Positions 8,214 to 14,401 of a stretch of DNA of 21,194 bases are shown here, piece after piece. This stretch comes from Deinococcus sp. GTDB lineage: Bacteria > Deinococcota > Deinococci > Deinococcales > Deinococcaceae. The position numbers and the translations under genes are program-made. Location: positions 1 to 21,194 of the forward strand of contig NZ_JAUNHK010000042.1 of assembly GCF_030523985.1 (NCBI RefSeq), read 5' to 3'. Below the pieces are notes generated by a model. That model had not been told where the DNA came from. It did no database searches and worked only from the letters and a program-made list of their open reading frames with translations. Each line of letters starts with the position of its first letter. Within the stretch, counting starts at the first letter, position 1.

Positions 8214-8626
8214 CGAACGTGAAAAACGCTCTGGCCCGTCACCACATGCCCGTCATCGGACACGAAGCGCCACAGCACGGCGTAGGCTCCCGCTTTCAGG
8301 TTGGGCTTGAGGGGCAGGCTCAGGGACATTGCCGTCTCCTTGCCCCCTGCCCAGGCATCGGCCCGCGCTGAGGCGTCGTTCTTGGCGTTCAGGGCGGTGT
8401 TCAGCAAGGCTTTGGCGGCGCGGTTGAGGCTGAGCTTGTCGCCTGCGGGCAGCGGATAGACCTTGAAAGTAGCGAACCGCAGCGGAATGGCCTCGCTGAA
8501 CTCAAGTTGCACGGCTTTCGGCTGGCTGACGATGGCGTGGGCCGCAGGCCGAATCCCCGTCACCGCCGTATGCGCCAGCGCCGAAGGGCCGAGGGCGAGT
8601 AGCAGCACACTCAGCAGGCGCTTCAT
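8210..8626 (-). CDS. copC: CopC family copper-binding protein
   Basis: This 138-residue exported protein has a signal peptide ending ALA, giving a mature N-terminal His19. The end of the domain has SDDGHVVTG (123-131) with the D-x-H pair Asp125/His127. In CopC proteins these three elements form the histidine-brace-like Cu(II) site, so tight Cu(II) binding is expected. No Met-rich Cu(I) loop is evident, which suggests a Cu(II)-only CopC. Both ends overlap neighbours by ATGA (the gene upstream at 8623-8626, copD at 8210-8213), so all three proteins are probably made together. Confidence 0.9.
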   Translation of the reverse strand: MKRLLSVLLLALGPSALAHTAVTGIRPAAHAIVSQPKAVQLEFSEAIPLRFATFKVYPLPAGDKLSLNRAAKALLNTALNAKNDASARADAWAGGKETAMSLSLPLKPNLKAGAYAVLWRFVSDDGHVVTGQSVFHVR

Positions 8627-9042
8627 GGCTTGGCCCCGTTGTACACGTCGTCCAGCGCGATCAGGCTGATTACCGTTCGGAAGGGGGCGAAGTCGTTGGG
8701 TTTCAGTGGCTTGCCGTCCACCACCAGCGCGTAAGCTCCTGCCTTGCTGACGGTGATGACGGTATTCAAGTTGCCGCCTTCGTCAATCTGCGTCTTGAGG
8801 ACGGTGGGGCGCACGCGGGGGCTGACCGCGCCCTGGTACAGCAGCAGCGTGCAGCGGCACTGGGCGGCATTTAGGGGTTTGCCCGCCACTTTGAGGGTCA
8901 CGGTCAGCGTGGTGTCGCCATCTACCTGGAGCCGTTCGTTGGTGTCGGTGTGCCACTCCAGCGTGACATTCCCCGCGTCAATGGTGGAGTGGGCCTGAGC
9001 GCAGGAGGCCAGGAGGAGAAGGGGTAAAAGAGTGGTTTTCAT
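8623..9042 (-). CDS. Small secreted protein of the copper block (possible N-terminal-His metal binder)
   Basis: This 139-residue protein of unrecognised exact family has a signal peptide ending in AQA, predicted to give a mature protein starting HSTI (His18). A lipobox-like LASC (Cys14) is an alternative that would make it a lipoprotein. The body looks all-beta (VTLEWHTDTNERLQVDGD, LTVTLKVAGKPLNAA) with a CRC pair (Cys62, Cys64) and AGAYALVVDGKPL, resembling YtkA/FixH-like secreted domains linked to copper. The start at 9042 has GGAGAACCC before it; an ORF extension upstream runs through a repeat and is rejected. Its stop overlaps the copC start as ATGA, tying it to copper handling. Function is inferred from context. 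Confidence 0.75.
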   Translation of the reverse strand: MKTTLLPLLLLASCAQAHSTIDAGNVTLEWHTDTNERLQVDGDTTLTVTLKVAGKPLNAAQCRCTLLLYQGAVSPRVRPTVLKTQIDEGGNLNTVITVSKAGAYALVVDGKPLKPNDFAPFRTVISLIALDDVYNGAKP

Positions 9043-9083
9043 GGGTTCTCCGTGTTTTGGATGATTGGAGGGCGGCGGGTTTA

Positions 9084-9218
9084 AAGACCCCTCACCCCTC
9101 GCTGCGCGAGGCCCTCTCCCCTTGGTAGAGGGTGGAAAAGTCCTCTTTTCAGATGAGGAGGCATCCTGACCCTCTCTCCTGGGGAGAGGGCCTGCCAAAG
9201 GCAGGGGTGAGGGGTCTT
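9084..9218. repeat. Large nested inverted repeat between the di-heme enzyme gene and the copCD unit
   Basis: The outer arms AAGACCCCTCACCCCT (9084-9099) and AGGGGTGAGGGGTCTT (9203-9218) are perfect complements over 16 bases. Inside are CCCTCTCCCC (9112-9121) with GGGGAGAGGG (9181-9190), then GAGGGT (9128-9133) with ACCCTC (9169-9174). Side hairpins CCTCG-CTGCG-CGAGG (9097-9111), CCTGCC-AAA-GGCAGG (9191-9205) and GAAAAG-TCCT-CTTTTC (9135-9150) complete a branched fold. It starts one base past the di-heme gene stop and fills most of the 176-base gap. It resembles dispersed REP-like or miniature elements and may act as a terminator or mRNA stabiliser. Confidence 0.85.
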
Positions 9219-10184
9219 CTAATGCCTTTTGGGAGGCGGCCCAAAGTCGGGATTGGTCGCCACTGTCGGGTCGGTCAGCGATTCCAGGAAGGCGAGCAGG
9301 TCATTCACTTCGGCGTCGGTCAGTCCCAGCGGGCGCACCAGCGGGTCGGTGTTGGGGTTGGGTTGCCCGCCCGCGTTGTAGTGCTCCACGACTTCGCGCA
9401 GGGTCTGCATCTGGCCCGCATGCATGTAGGGCGCAGTCAGGGCGACATTTCGCAGCGTCGGCGTGATGAATTTGCCCACGTCCTCGTCCTGCTCGGTCAG
9501 TTGGGCCAGCCCGATGTCTTCGTTGAACAGCACCGAGCCGTTGTTGTGCGGCAGGTTGTCGCTGAAATTTCGGCCCGCGTGACAGTGAAAACATTCGGCC
9601 TTGTCGTAAAACAAATCCATGCCGCGCACCTGGGCTGCCGTCAGTGCCGCTTCGTCGCCTGCCGAATAGCGGTCAAAAGGCGAGTGGTAACTGGTCAGCG
9701 TGCGCTCGAACGCGGCGATGGCCCGTGTGAGGCCCGTCAAACTGGGCGCTGCGCCGTAAACTTCGGCAAAACGGCGGGAAAAGTACGGGTCAGCCGCCAG
9801 CTTTGCCACCGTTTCTTCGGGCCTCAGGTCGTGTTCGTTGTGGTCGGAGAGCGGCCCCAGCGCCTGTAATTCCAGACTGGGGCTGCCGCCGTGCCAGAAC
9901 AGCCGCGAACGCGCCGCCACGTTGACCAAGCTGGGCGCACTGCGCTTGCCCACGCGCCCGCCCGCGCCGAGGCTCAGCGCCCGCCCGTCGGTAAAGGCTT
10001 TGTCCTGCTGGTGACAACTTGCGCAGGCCACCTTGCCGTCACTGCTCAGCAGCGGCGAATAGAACAGTTCGCGGCCCAGCGCGGCCCGTTTCGCCTCACC
10101 CGCGTCCGCGACCTGGGCCGAGACGGGCACGAGGCAGAGGGCAGAGAGGAGAGAGAGCGCCCCTATCAGAAGAAATTTCTTCAT
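9219..10184 (-). CDS. Di-heme cytochrome c peroxidase / MbnH-family enzyme
   Basis: This 321-residue exported enzyme has a signal peptide (cleavage near VSA-QV, residue 23) and two haem-attachment sites, CASCH (54-58) and CFHCH (198-202), in the layout of the bacterial cytochrome c peroxidase/MauG superfamily. APYMHAGQMQTLREVVEHY (251-269) matches the conserved segment after the second haem. Because an MbnP-family gene lies 18 bases upstream in the same direction, the MbnH subgroup is most likely; characterised MbnH converts a Trp of MbnP to kynurenine. A general peroxidase remains possible. The start is preceded by only a weak purine tract. It is followed at once by a large inverted repeat. 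Confidence 0.9.
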   Translation of the reverse strand: MKKFLLIGALSLLSALCLVPVSAQVADAGEAKRAALGRELFYSPLLSSDGKVACASCHQQDKAFTDGRALSLGAGGRVGKRSAPSLVNVAARSRLFWHGGSPSLELQALGPLSDHNEHDLRPEETVAKLAADPYFSRRFAEVYGAAPSLTGLTRAIAAFERTLTSYHSPFDRYSAGDEAALTAAQVRGMDLFYDKAECFHCHAGRNFSDNLPHNNGSVLFNEDIGLAQLTEQDEDVGKFITPTLRNVALTAPYMHAGQMQTLREVVEHYNAGGQPNPNTDPLVRPLGLTDAEVNDLLAFLESLTDPTVATNPDFGPPPKRH

Positions 10185-10202
10185 GGCTGCAAAGGGGTGG
10201 AA

Positions 10203-10940
10203 TCAGTGGTGCGAACCCGTATTGGCAGCCTGGGCGCGGCTGAAAGCCCCCGACAGGTTCATGAAAAGCTGGTCGGCGGCTGGCCCCATGTGAACCTGCT
10301 GATACTGCGCCTTGGCAAAGTCCCAGGGCTGCCCCGCCACGCCCGCCGCGTAGAGCTTTTGCAGGTCGAGGGCGGCGGCGACGGTGGCGCCCTGCGCGGT
10401 GACTTGGAGCGCCGTGCCCGGTTTTTGCAGGTCAGCCAGATTGACGGTGACGCGGTGCGAGTCGCCGCCGACGTGGTTGGCGACTTTTTGCCCGCCCGTT
10501 TCGCCCAGCAGCGAGAAGAAGATGTAGCCGCTGTTCCAGGCCCAGTACATGCCCTGCTCTACGCTCAGCGGGGCTTTGGCGGTGGTGGCGTCGGCGTGGT
10601 TGAGGGAGCGCGGCACGCCCACGTTGAAGCGCAGGCCACGGTACTCGCCCACGGGCGCGTTGCCCTTGAAAATTTCGATGTTCTGGGGCGGCGTGCCTTT
10701 CTTCAGGCTGGCGAGGTTGAGGCCAGGGACAGGCACTTCCCGCCCGTCGGCCCGCACCAGCGCGACTTCGGACACATAGAATTTGACTTCCTGCACGTTC
10801 AGTTCCTGCCCGCCGACGCTGAGGGGGTTGTGGTAGAAGAACGGCTTATCCCCGTCGGTCAGCGAGAGGGTAATGGTCAGCGGCGCGGCGCAGGCACTGC
10901 CGATGAGGGCAGCAGACAGCAGGGCAAACAGTTTTTGCAT
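10203..10940 (-). CDS. MbnP-family copper-associated secreted protein
   Basis: This 245-residue protein has a signal peptide (cleavage near ACA-AP, residue 19) and the MbnP landmarks: an N-terminal beta strand LTITLSLTDG, VKFYVSEVALV (52-62), the core MYWAWNSGYIFF (131-142, Trp133 and Trp135), NHVGGDSH (155-162) and a C-terminal HMGPAADQLFMNL (217-229). MbnP proteins bind copper and are substrates of a partner MbnH di-heme enzyme, which oxidises one Trp to kynurenine; the partner gene follows here. A C-terminal SHH could also bind metal. The start at 10940 has AAAGGAAACC before it and the signal peptide right after; the 73-codon upstream extension is rejected. A role in copper capture outside the cytoplasm is inferred. 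Confidence 0.88.
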   Translation of the reverse strand: MQKLFALLSAALIGSACAAPLTITLSLTDGDKPFFYHNPLSVGGQELNVQEVKFYVSEVALVRADGREVPVPGLNLASLKKGTPPQNIEIFKGNAPVGEYRGLRFNVGVPRSLNHADATTAKAPLSVEQGMYWAWNSGYIFFSLLGETGGQKVANHVGGDSHRVTVNLADLQKPGTALQVTAQGATVAAALDLQKLYAAGVAGQPWDFAKAQYQQVHMGPAADQLFMNLSGAFSRAQAANTGSHH

Positions 10941-10997
10941 GGTGGTTTCCTTTTGTGGATGCGAGAAGCGGCGGGCAGAGAGGGAGCGCGGCTCGAC

Positions 10998-11026
10998 CTC
11001 ATGGCCCATAGCGCGTGGCTCAGAGC
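10998..11026. repeat. Degenerate fragment of the dispersed repeat (copy 3)
   Basis: CTCATGGCCCATAGC (10998-11012) and TGGCTCAGAGC (11016-11026) resemble the 3' half of copy 2 (CTCATGGCCAATAGCTCAGAGC). It overlaps the DUF2946 stop codon and lies in the 79-base gap before the MbnP gene. The similarity is short and could be partly chance. Confidence 0.4.
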
Positions 11027-11448
11027 ATCCAAAAAGGCGGAGCGCGGGCATCCGCGTAGCTGACCGCCGCCAGCACGCACAATTCCGCACTCCTGACCGG
11101 TTGCGGCAGCGCAGCGGGCGGCCCCTGCGGAAGACCGACGATGCCCGCTTCCAGCGCAAAAGCGTTGGTCAGGCAAAACGGGCAGTGGGCGCCGTGGGCC
11201 GAATGCTCGTCGGTGGGCTGTGAAGAATGAGACGTGTGCGAGTGCTGGGCATGAGGGTCGGGCACCGCAGTCTGCGCCTTCTCGCCGCAGTGAACGCCCT
11301 CCAGCCGCAGCGCCTGCAACTGGGCCGCGCTGACCGTGCGCGGGGTCAGGTCACCAAGCGCGCCCACCCGCGTCTGAAACATGAAGGACGCCAGCACCGT
11401 CAGCAGCGCCAGCAAGGGGCGCAGCAGGGACGGCAGGGTCTTCAGCAC
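11020..11448 (-). CDS. DUF2946 family protein, His-rich, probable copper-linked
   Basis: This 142-residue protein has an N-terminal hydrophobic anchor or signal (about 9-25), an HCG motif (Cys54), a His-rich stretch from about 66 to 89 (PHAQHSHTSHSS, EHSAHGAH), an HCPFC motif (88-92), and the C-terminal ADARAPP ending characteristic of DUF2946. The family often neighbours copper genes; Cys and His suggest metal binding at the membrane, but its function is unknown. It is the first gene of the copper block. The GTG start at 11448 lies six bases after TAGAGT and has no clear ribosome-binding site, fitting a leaderless start. The stop codon is inside a repeat fragment. Confidence 0.8.
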   Translation of the reverse strand: MLKTLPSLLRPLLALLTVLASFMFQTRVGALGDLTPRTVSAAQLQALRLEGVHCGEKAQTAVPDPHAQHSHTSHSSQPTDEHSAHGAHCPFCLTNAFALEAGIVGLPQGPPAALPQPVRSAELCVLAAVSYADARAPPFWML

Positions 11449-11454
11449 ATCTTC

Positions 11455-11460
11455 ACTCTA
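11455..11460 (-). promoter_or_regulatory. Probable -10 box of the copper block
   Basis: TAGAGT on the minus strand ends six bases before the GTG start of the DUF2946 gene, the spacing seen at other leaderless starts in this window. No good -35 is seen, which may mean that an activator is needed. Confidence 0.4.
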
Positions 11461-11508
11461 GGACAGCGGCGCGGGGACGCCTGCCCCACCGCTGCTCTTC
11501 CTCCCCGC

Positions 11509-11514
11509 TAGCAT
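11509..11514 (+). promoter_or_regulatory. Probable -10 box of glycerate kinase (leaderless)
   Basis: TAGCAT ends six bases before the ATG at 11521 and no Shine-Dalgarno is seen. It is 48 bases from the divergent -10 of the copper block, so the two promoters face apart. No good -35 is visible. Confidence 0.5.
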
Positions 11515-11520
11515 GCGCCT

Positions 11521-12705
11521 ATGCCGCCCCAACTGCCCCGGATGCTGGTCGCCCCCGACTCGTTTAAGGGCAGCCTGGATGCCCCCGACGTGTGTGCTGC
11601 TATCGCCCAGGGTATCCGGCAGGCACTTCCCGACGGAGCCTACATCGCGCAGGTGCCGATGGCGGACGGGGGCGAAGGGACGCTGGACACCCTCACGGCA
11701 GCGGGCGACTTCGAGCAGCGGCGTTGCCCCGCCCACGACCCGCTGGGCCGCCCTGTCACCGCCCGTTACGCTGTTTCGCGTGCTCAGAACCGGGCGGTGG
11801 TCGAACTGGCCGACGCCTCGGGCCTCACCCGGCTGACCGAGGCGGAGCGTGACCCCCTGCGGGCCTCGACGGGGGGCACGGGTGAGGTGATTCGGCAGGC
11901 ACTGACCGACCTGCGGCCCAGTGGCGAGGTGCTGCTGTGCCTGGGTGGCAGTGCCACCAACGACGCGGGTGCGGGGCTGCTCAGCGCCCTGGGCGTGCGC
12001 TTTGTGGACGAAGCCGGGCAGCCCCTTCCGCCGGGTGGCCTCGCGCTGGGTCGCCTTCACCAGCTCGACCTGTCCGGCCTGCTGCCCCAGGCGCGGCAGA
12101 CCCGCTTCCGGGTGGCCTGCGACGTGACCCACCCGCTGACCGGGCCGGAGGGCGCTTCCGCCGTGTTCGGGCCGCAAAAGGGCGCGTCGGCAGAGGACGT
12201 GGGGCAGCTCGACGCGGCGCTGGAGCGCTTTGCCGGGGTCGTCTCCGCCCAACTGGGCCAGGACGTGCGTGAGATTCCCGGTGCGGGCGCGGCGGGCGGC
12301 ACGGCGGCGGGCGTACTGGCGGTGCTGGGTGCCCGGCTCGAACCCGGCGCGGCGCTGGTCGCCGAGGCGAGCGGTCTGAATCGCCGGGTCGCCGAGGAGC
12401 ACTGGCACCTGATCTGGACGGGCGAGGGGCGGCTCGACCACCAGAGTCGGCACGGCAAGGTGGTGTCGGCGGTGTCGGCACTGGCCCGGCAGCACGGTAT
12501 TGCGGTCGTGGCGCTGGCGGGCGCCGTCGAACCGGGGGCCACAGAAAGCGTGCCGGGCCTGACCGCTGCCTTCGCCATCGCGCCGGGACCACTCGACCTG
12601 AACGAGAGCCGGGCGCGAACCGCCGAACTGCTGAGCCTTCAGGCCGCGCAGGTCACGCGGCTGTGGTGGGCAGTCAGGGGTGTCCAGCCTATCCAATCAA
12701 CTTGA
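11521..12705 (+). CDS. Glycerate kinase (GarK/GlxK type)
   Basis: This 394-residue cytosolic enzyme phosphorylates D-glycerate with ATP, feeding 2- or 3-phosphoglycerate into glycolysis. It shows the family's landmarks: LVAPDSFKGSLDA (9-21), VPMADGGEGTLDTL (45-58), a GGSATNDAGAGLLSALG block in the middle, CDVTHPLTGPEGASAVFGPQ, GAGAAGGTAAGVLA, and near the end WTGEGRLDHQSRHGKV. Its length is normal for the family. The start at 11521 is supported by a -10 six bases upstream. It is single or co-transcribed with the binding protein 48 bases downstream, which has its own -10. The GarK-type family usually makes 2-phosphoglycerate; which carbon is phosphorylated is not provable here. Confidence 0.93.
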   Translation: MPPQLPRMLVAPDSFKGSLDAPDVCAAIAQGIRQALPDGAYIAQVPMADGGEGTLDTLTAAGDFEQRRCPAHDPLGRPVTARYAVSRAQNRAVVELADASGLTRLTEAERDPLRASTGGTGEVIRQALTDLRPSGEVLLCLGGSATNDAGAGLLSALGVRFVDEAGQPLPPGGLALGRLHQLDLSGLLPQARQTRFRVACDVTHPLTGPEGASAVFGPQKGASAEDVGQLDAALERFAGVVSAQLGQDVREIPGAGAAGGTAAGVLAVLGARLEPGAALVAEASGLNRRVAEEHWHLIWTGEGRLDHQSRHGKVVSAVSALARQHGIAVVALAGAVEPGATESVPGLTAAFAIAPGPLDLNESRARTAELLSLQAAQVTRLWWAVRGVQPIQST

Positions 12706-12739
12706 CCTTTCCCCTGCTGCTCACGGGCGCGCGGTGGTC

Positions 12740-12745
12740 TAGGCT
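12740..12745 (+). promoter_or_regulatory. Probable -10 box of the peptide-binding protein gene (leaderless)
   Basis: TAGGCT ends eight bases before the ATG at 12754. It is identical in sequence and position to the boxes before modA and the lipoprotein hydrolase. A TTGACC at 12702 is too far upstream (32-base gap) to be its -35. Confidence 0.5.
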
Positions 12746-12753
12746 CTGGGCCT

Positions 12754-14334
12754 ATGAGACGTCATCTTCTTGCCGCCGCGCTCCTGTGCGGCACCGCCGC
12801 CGCCCAGAGCAGCACCCTGGTGGTGGCGGGCAGCGGTGAACCCGCGACCCTGGAATCGGCCAACGCCCACGACTCGGTGACCATGCTGGTGCAGCGCCAG
12901 ATCTACGACCGCCTCATTAACGTCAAGCCCGGCAGCACCGACCTCGCCCCCGGTCTGGCGACGAGCTGGACGCCCAACAAGGACGCGACCAGTTGGAAGT
13001 TCACCCTGCGCCGGGGCGTCAAATTCCACGACGGCGCGCCCTTCAACGCCGACGCCGCCATCTTCAACCTGCGCCGCTGGTGGGACAGGAGCGACCCCAA
13101 CGGCCTGCGCGACCAGGGCCGCACCTTCACCATCGTGGCTGACCTGCTCGGCGGGTACAAGGGAGACAAGAACGCCATCATCAAGGACATCGTCAAACTG
13201 AACGACTACGCGCTGCGGGTGGACCTGACACGCCCCAACACGGTGTTTCCGGTGCAGATGAGCGCGTCCTACTGGGGCATCGCCAGCCCCACGGCGGTCA
13301 AGGCGCAGGGAGCCAGATACGGCACGCCGCAGGGCACGGCGGTTGGCACTGGCCCCTTCGTCTTCCAGAGCTGGCGCAGCGGTGAGCGCGTGACGCTGAG
13401 CGCCAACAAGTCCTACTGGGGCAGCAAGCCCAAAGTGGACACCCTTATCATTCGGGCCATCAAGGACCCCAACCAGCGCCTCAACGAACTGCGGGCCGGA
13501 ACGGTGGACATCGCCAGCGACCTGCAACCCGACGATATGAAGACCATTCAGGCCGACAAGAATCTGGTGCTGTACAAGCGGCCCAGCTTCAACCTCGGCT
13601 ATATCGGGATGAACAATCGCAACGAGTACCTGAAAAACCCCAAGGTGCGTCAGGCCATCGGCATGGCGGTCAACCGCAAGGCCATCGTGGACAACTTCTG
13701 GTATGGACTGGGCCGCACCGACACCAGCATTCTGCCGCCCGCGCTGGCCTGGGCCAACAGCCCCAGGGTGCCCGCCGACTACAAGTACGACCCCGCCACC
13801 GCCAAAAAACTGCTGGCCGAGGCCGGTTACCCCAACGGCTTTGCCATCGACTTCTGGTACATGCCGATTACCCGCAGTTACTTCCCGCAGCCCAAAGCGA
13901 CCGCCGAGGCGATGGCGGCGGACCTCGCCGCCGTGGGTATCCGCGTCAACCTGCAAACCGCAGATTGGGCCAAGTACCTCGAGAACCTGTTCGCAGGCCG
14001 CATGAGCCTGTTCCAGATTGGGCTGATCGGCGATTACGGCGACCCCGACTACTTCTACGGGGCGCTGTACAACCCCACCTCGACCAACGACATCGGCTGG
14101 GACGCGCCCGCCGAACTCGACGCCCTGCTGCAAAAGGCCCGCGCCGGACTGACCCGTCAGGCCCGCGCCGACGCCTACGCCCGCATTCAGGAAATCACCT
14201 ACGCGGCGGGCTACCGTCTGCCGCTGGTGCATAGCCAGTCGGTCGCTGCCGCCCGCAGCTACGTGAAAGGCTGGGTGCTGAGTCCCTTCAGCAGCGAGCC
14301 GCTGAACACGGTCTATCTGGTCGGGAAGAAATAA
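12754..14334 (+). CDS. ABC transporter substrate-binding protein, peptide/nickel type (SBP_bac_5)
   Basis: This 526-residue exported protein binds peptides or another small solute for an ABC importer. It has a signal peptide (cleavage near residues 17-18, AAA-QS), then the family-5 pattern: PATLESANAHDSVTMLVQRQ near the N-terminus, APGLATSWTPNKDATSWKFT and LRRGVKFHDGAPFNADAAIF at about 65-105, GTGPFVFQSW near 200, and VRQAIGMAVNRKAIVDNFWY near 300. No permease or ATPase genes accompany it, so it is an orphan that must use a transporter encoded elsewhere. Peptides are the usual ligands but haem, opines or metals are known for the family. It ends at a strong bidirectional terminator. Confidence 0.92.
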   Translation: MRRHLLAAALLCGTAAAQSSTLVVAGSGEPATLESANAHDSVTMLVQRQIYDRLINVKPGSTDLAPGLATSWTPNKDATSWKFTLRRGVKFHDGAPFNADAAIFNLRRWWDRSDPNGLRDQGRTFTIVADLLGGYKGDKNAIIKDIVKLNDYALRVDLTRPNTVFPVQMSASYWGIASPTAVKAQGARYGTPQGTAVGTGPFVFQSWRSGERVTLSANKSYWGSKPKVDTLIIRAIKDPNQRLNELRAGTVDIASDLQPDDMKTIQADKNLVLYKRPSFNLGYIGMNNRNEYLKNPKVRQAIGMAVNRKAIVDNFWYGLGRTDTSILPPALAWANSPRVPADYKYDPATAKKLLAEAGYPNGFAIDFWYMPITRSYFPQPKATAEAMAADLAAVGIRVNLQTADWAKYLENLFAGRMSLFQIGLIGDYGDPDYFYGALYNPTSTNDIGWDAPAELDALLQKARAGLTRQARADAYARIQEITYAAGYRLPLVHSQSVAAARSYVKGWVLSPFSSEPLNTVYLVGKK

Positions 14335-14342
14335 CCGAAACG

Positions 14343-14388
14343 CGAAAAAGCCTCTGCCCCATGACGAACCGGGGCAGAGGCTTTTTCG
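14343..14388. terminator. Strong bidirectional intrinsic terminator
   Basis: CGAAAAAGCCTCTGCCCC (14343-14360) is perfectly complementary to GGGGCAGAGGCTTTTTCG (14371-14388), an 18-base stem with a ten-base loop. T-runs occur at the 3' side on both strands, so it ends both the binding-protein gene and the convergent protease gene. Confidence 0.95.
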
Positions 14389-14401
14389 TTGCGTTGAAGC
14401 C

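Noticed and set aside
9043..9198. N-terminal extension of the small secreted copper-block protein
   Set aside because: It would translate the large inverted repeat; the signal peptide and GGAGAACCC fix the start at 9042.
10941..11159. N-terminal extension of the MbnP gene
   Set aside because: The extra 73 residues are Arg-rich and overlap the DUF2946 gene and a repeat fragment; the signal peptide and Shine-Dalgarno place the start at 10940.
11458..12696. Open frame of 412 codons opposite glycerate kinase
   Set aside because: Antisense to a well-conserved enzyme; Arg/Gln/Gly-rich with no domain.
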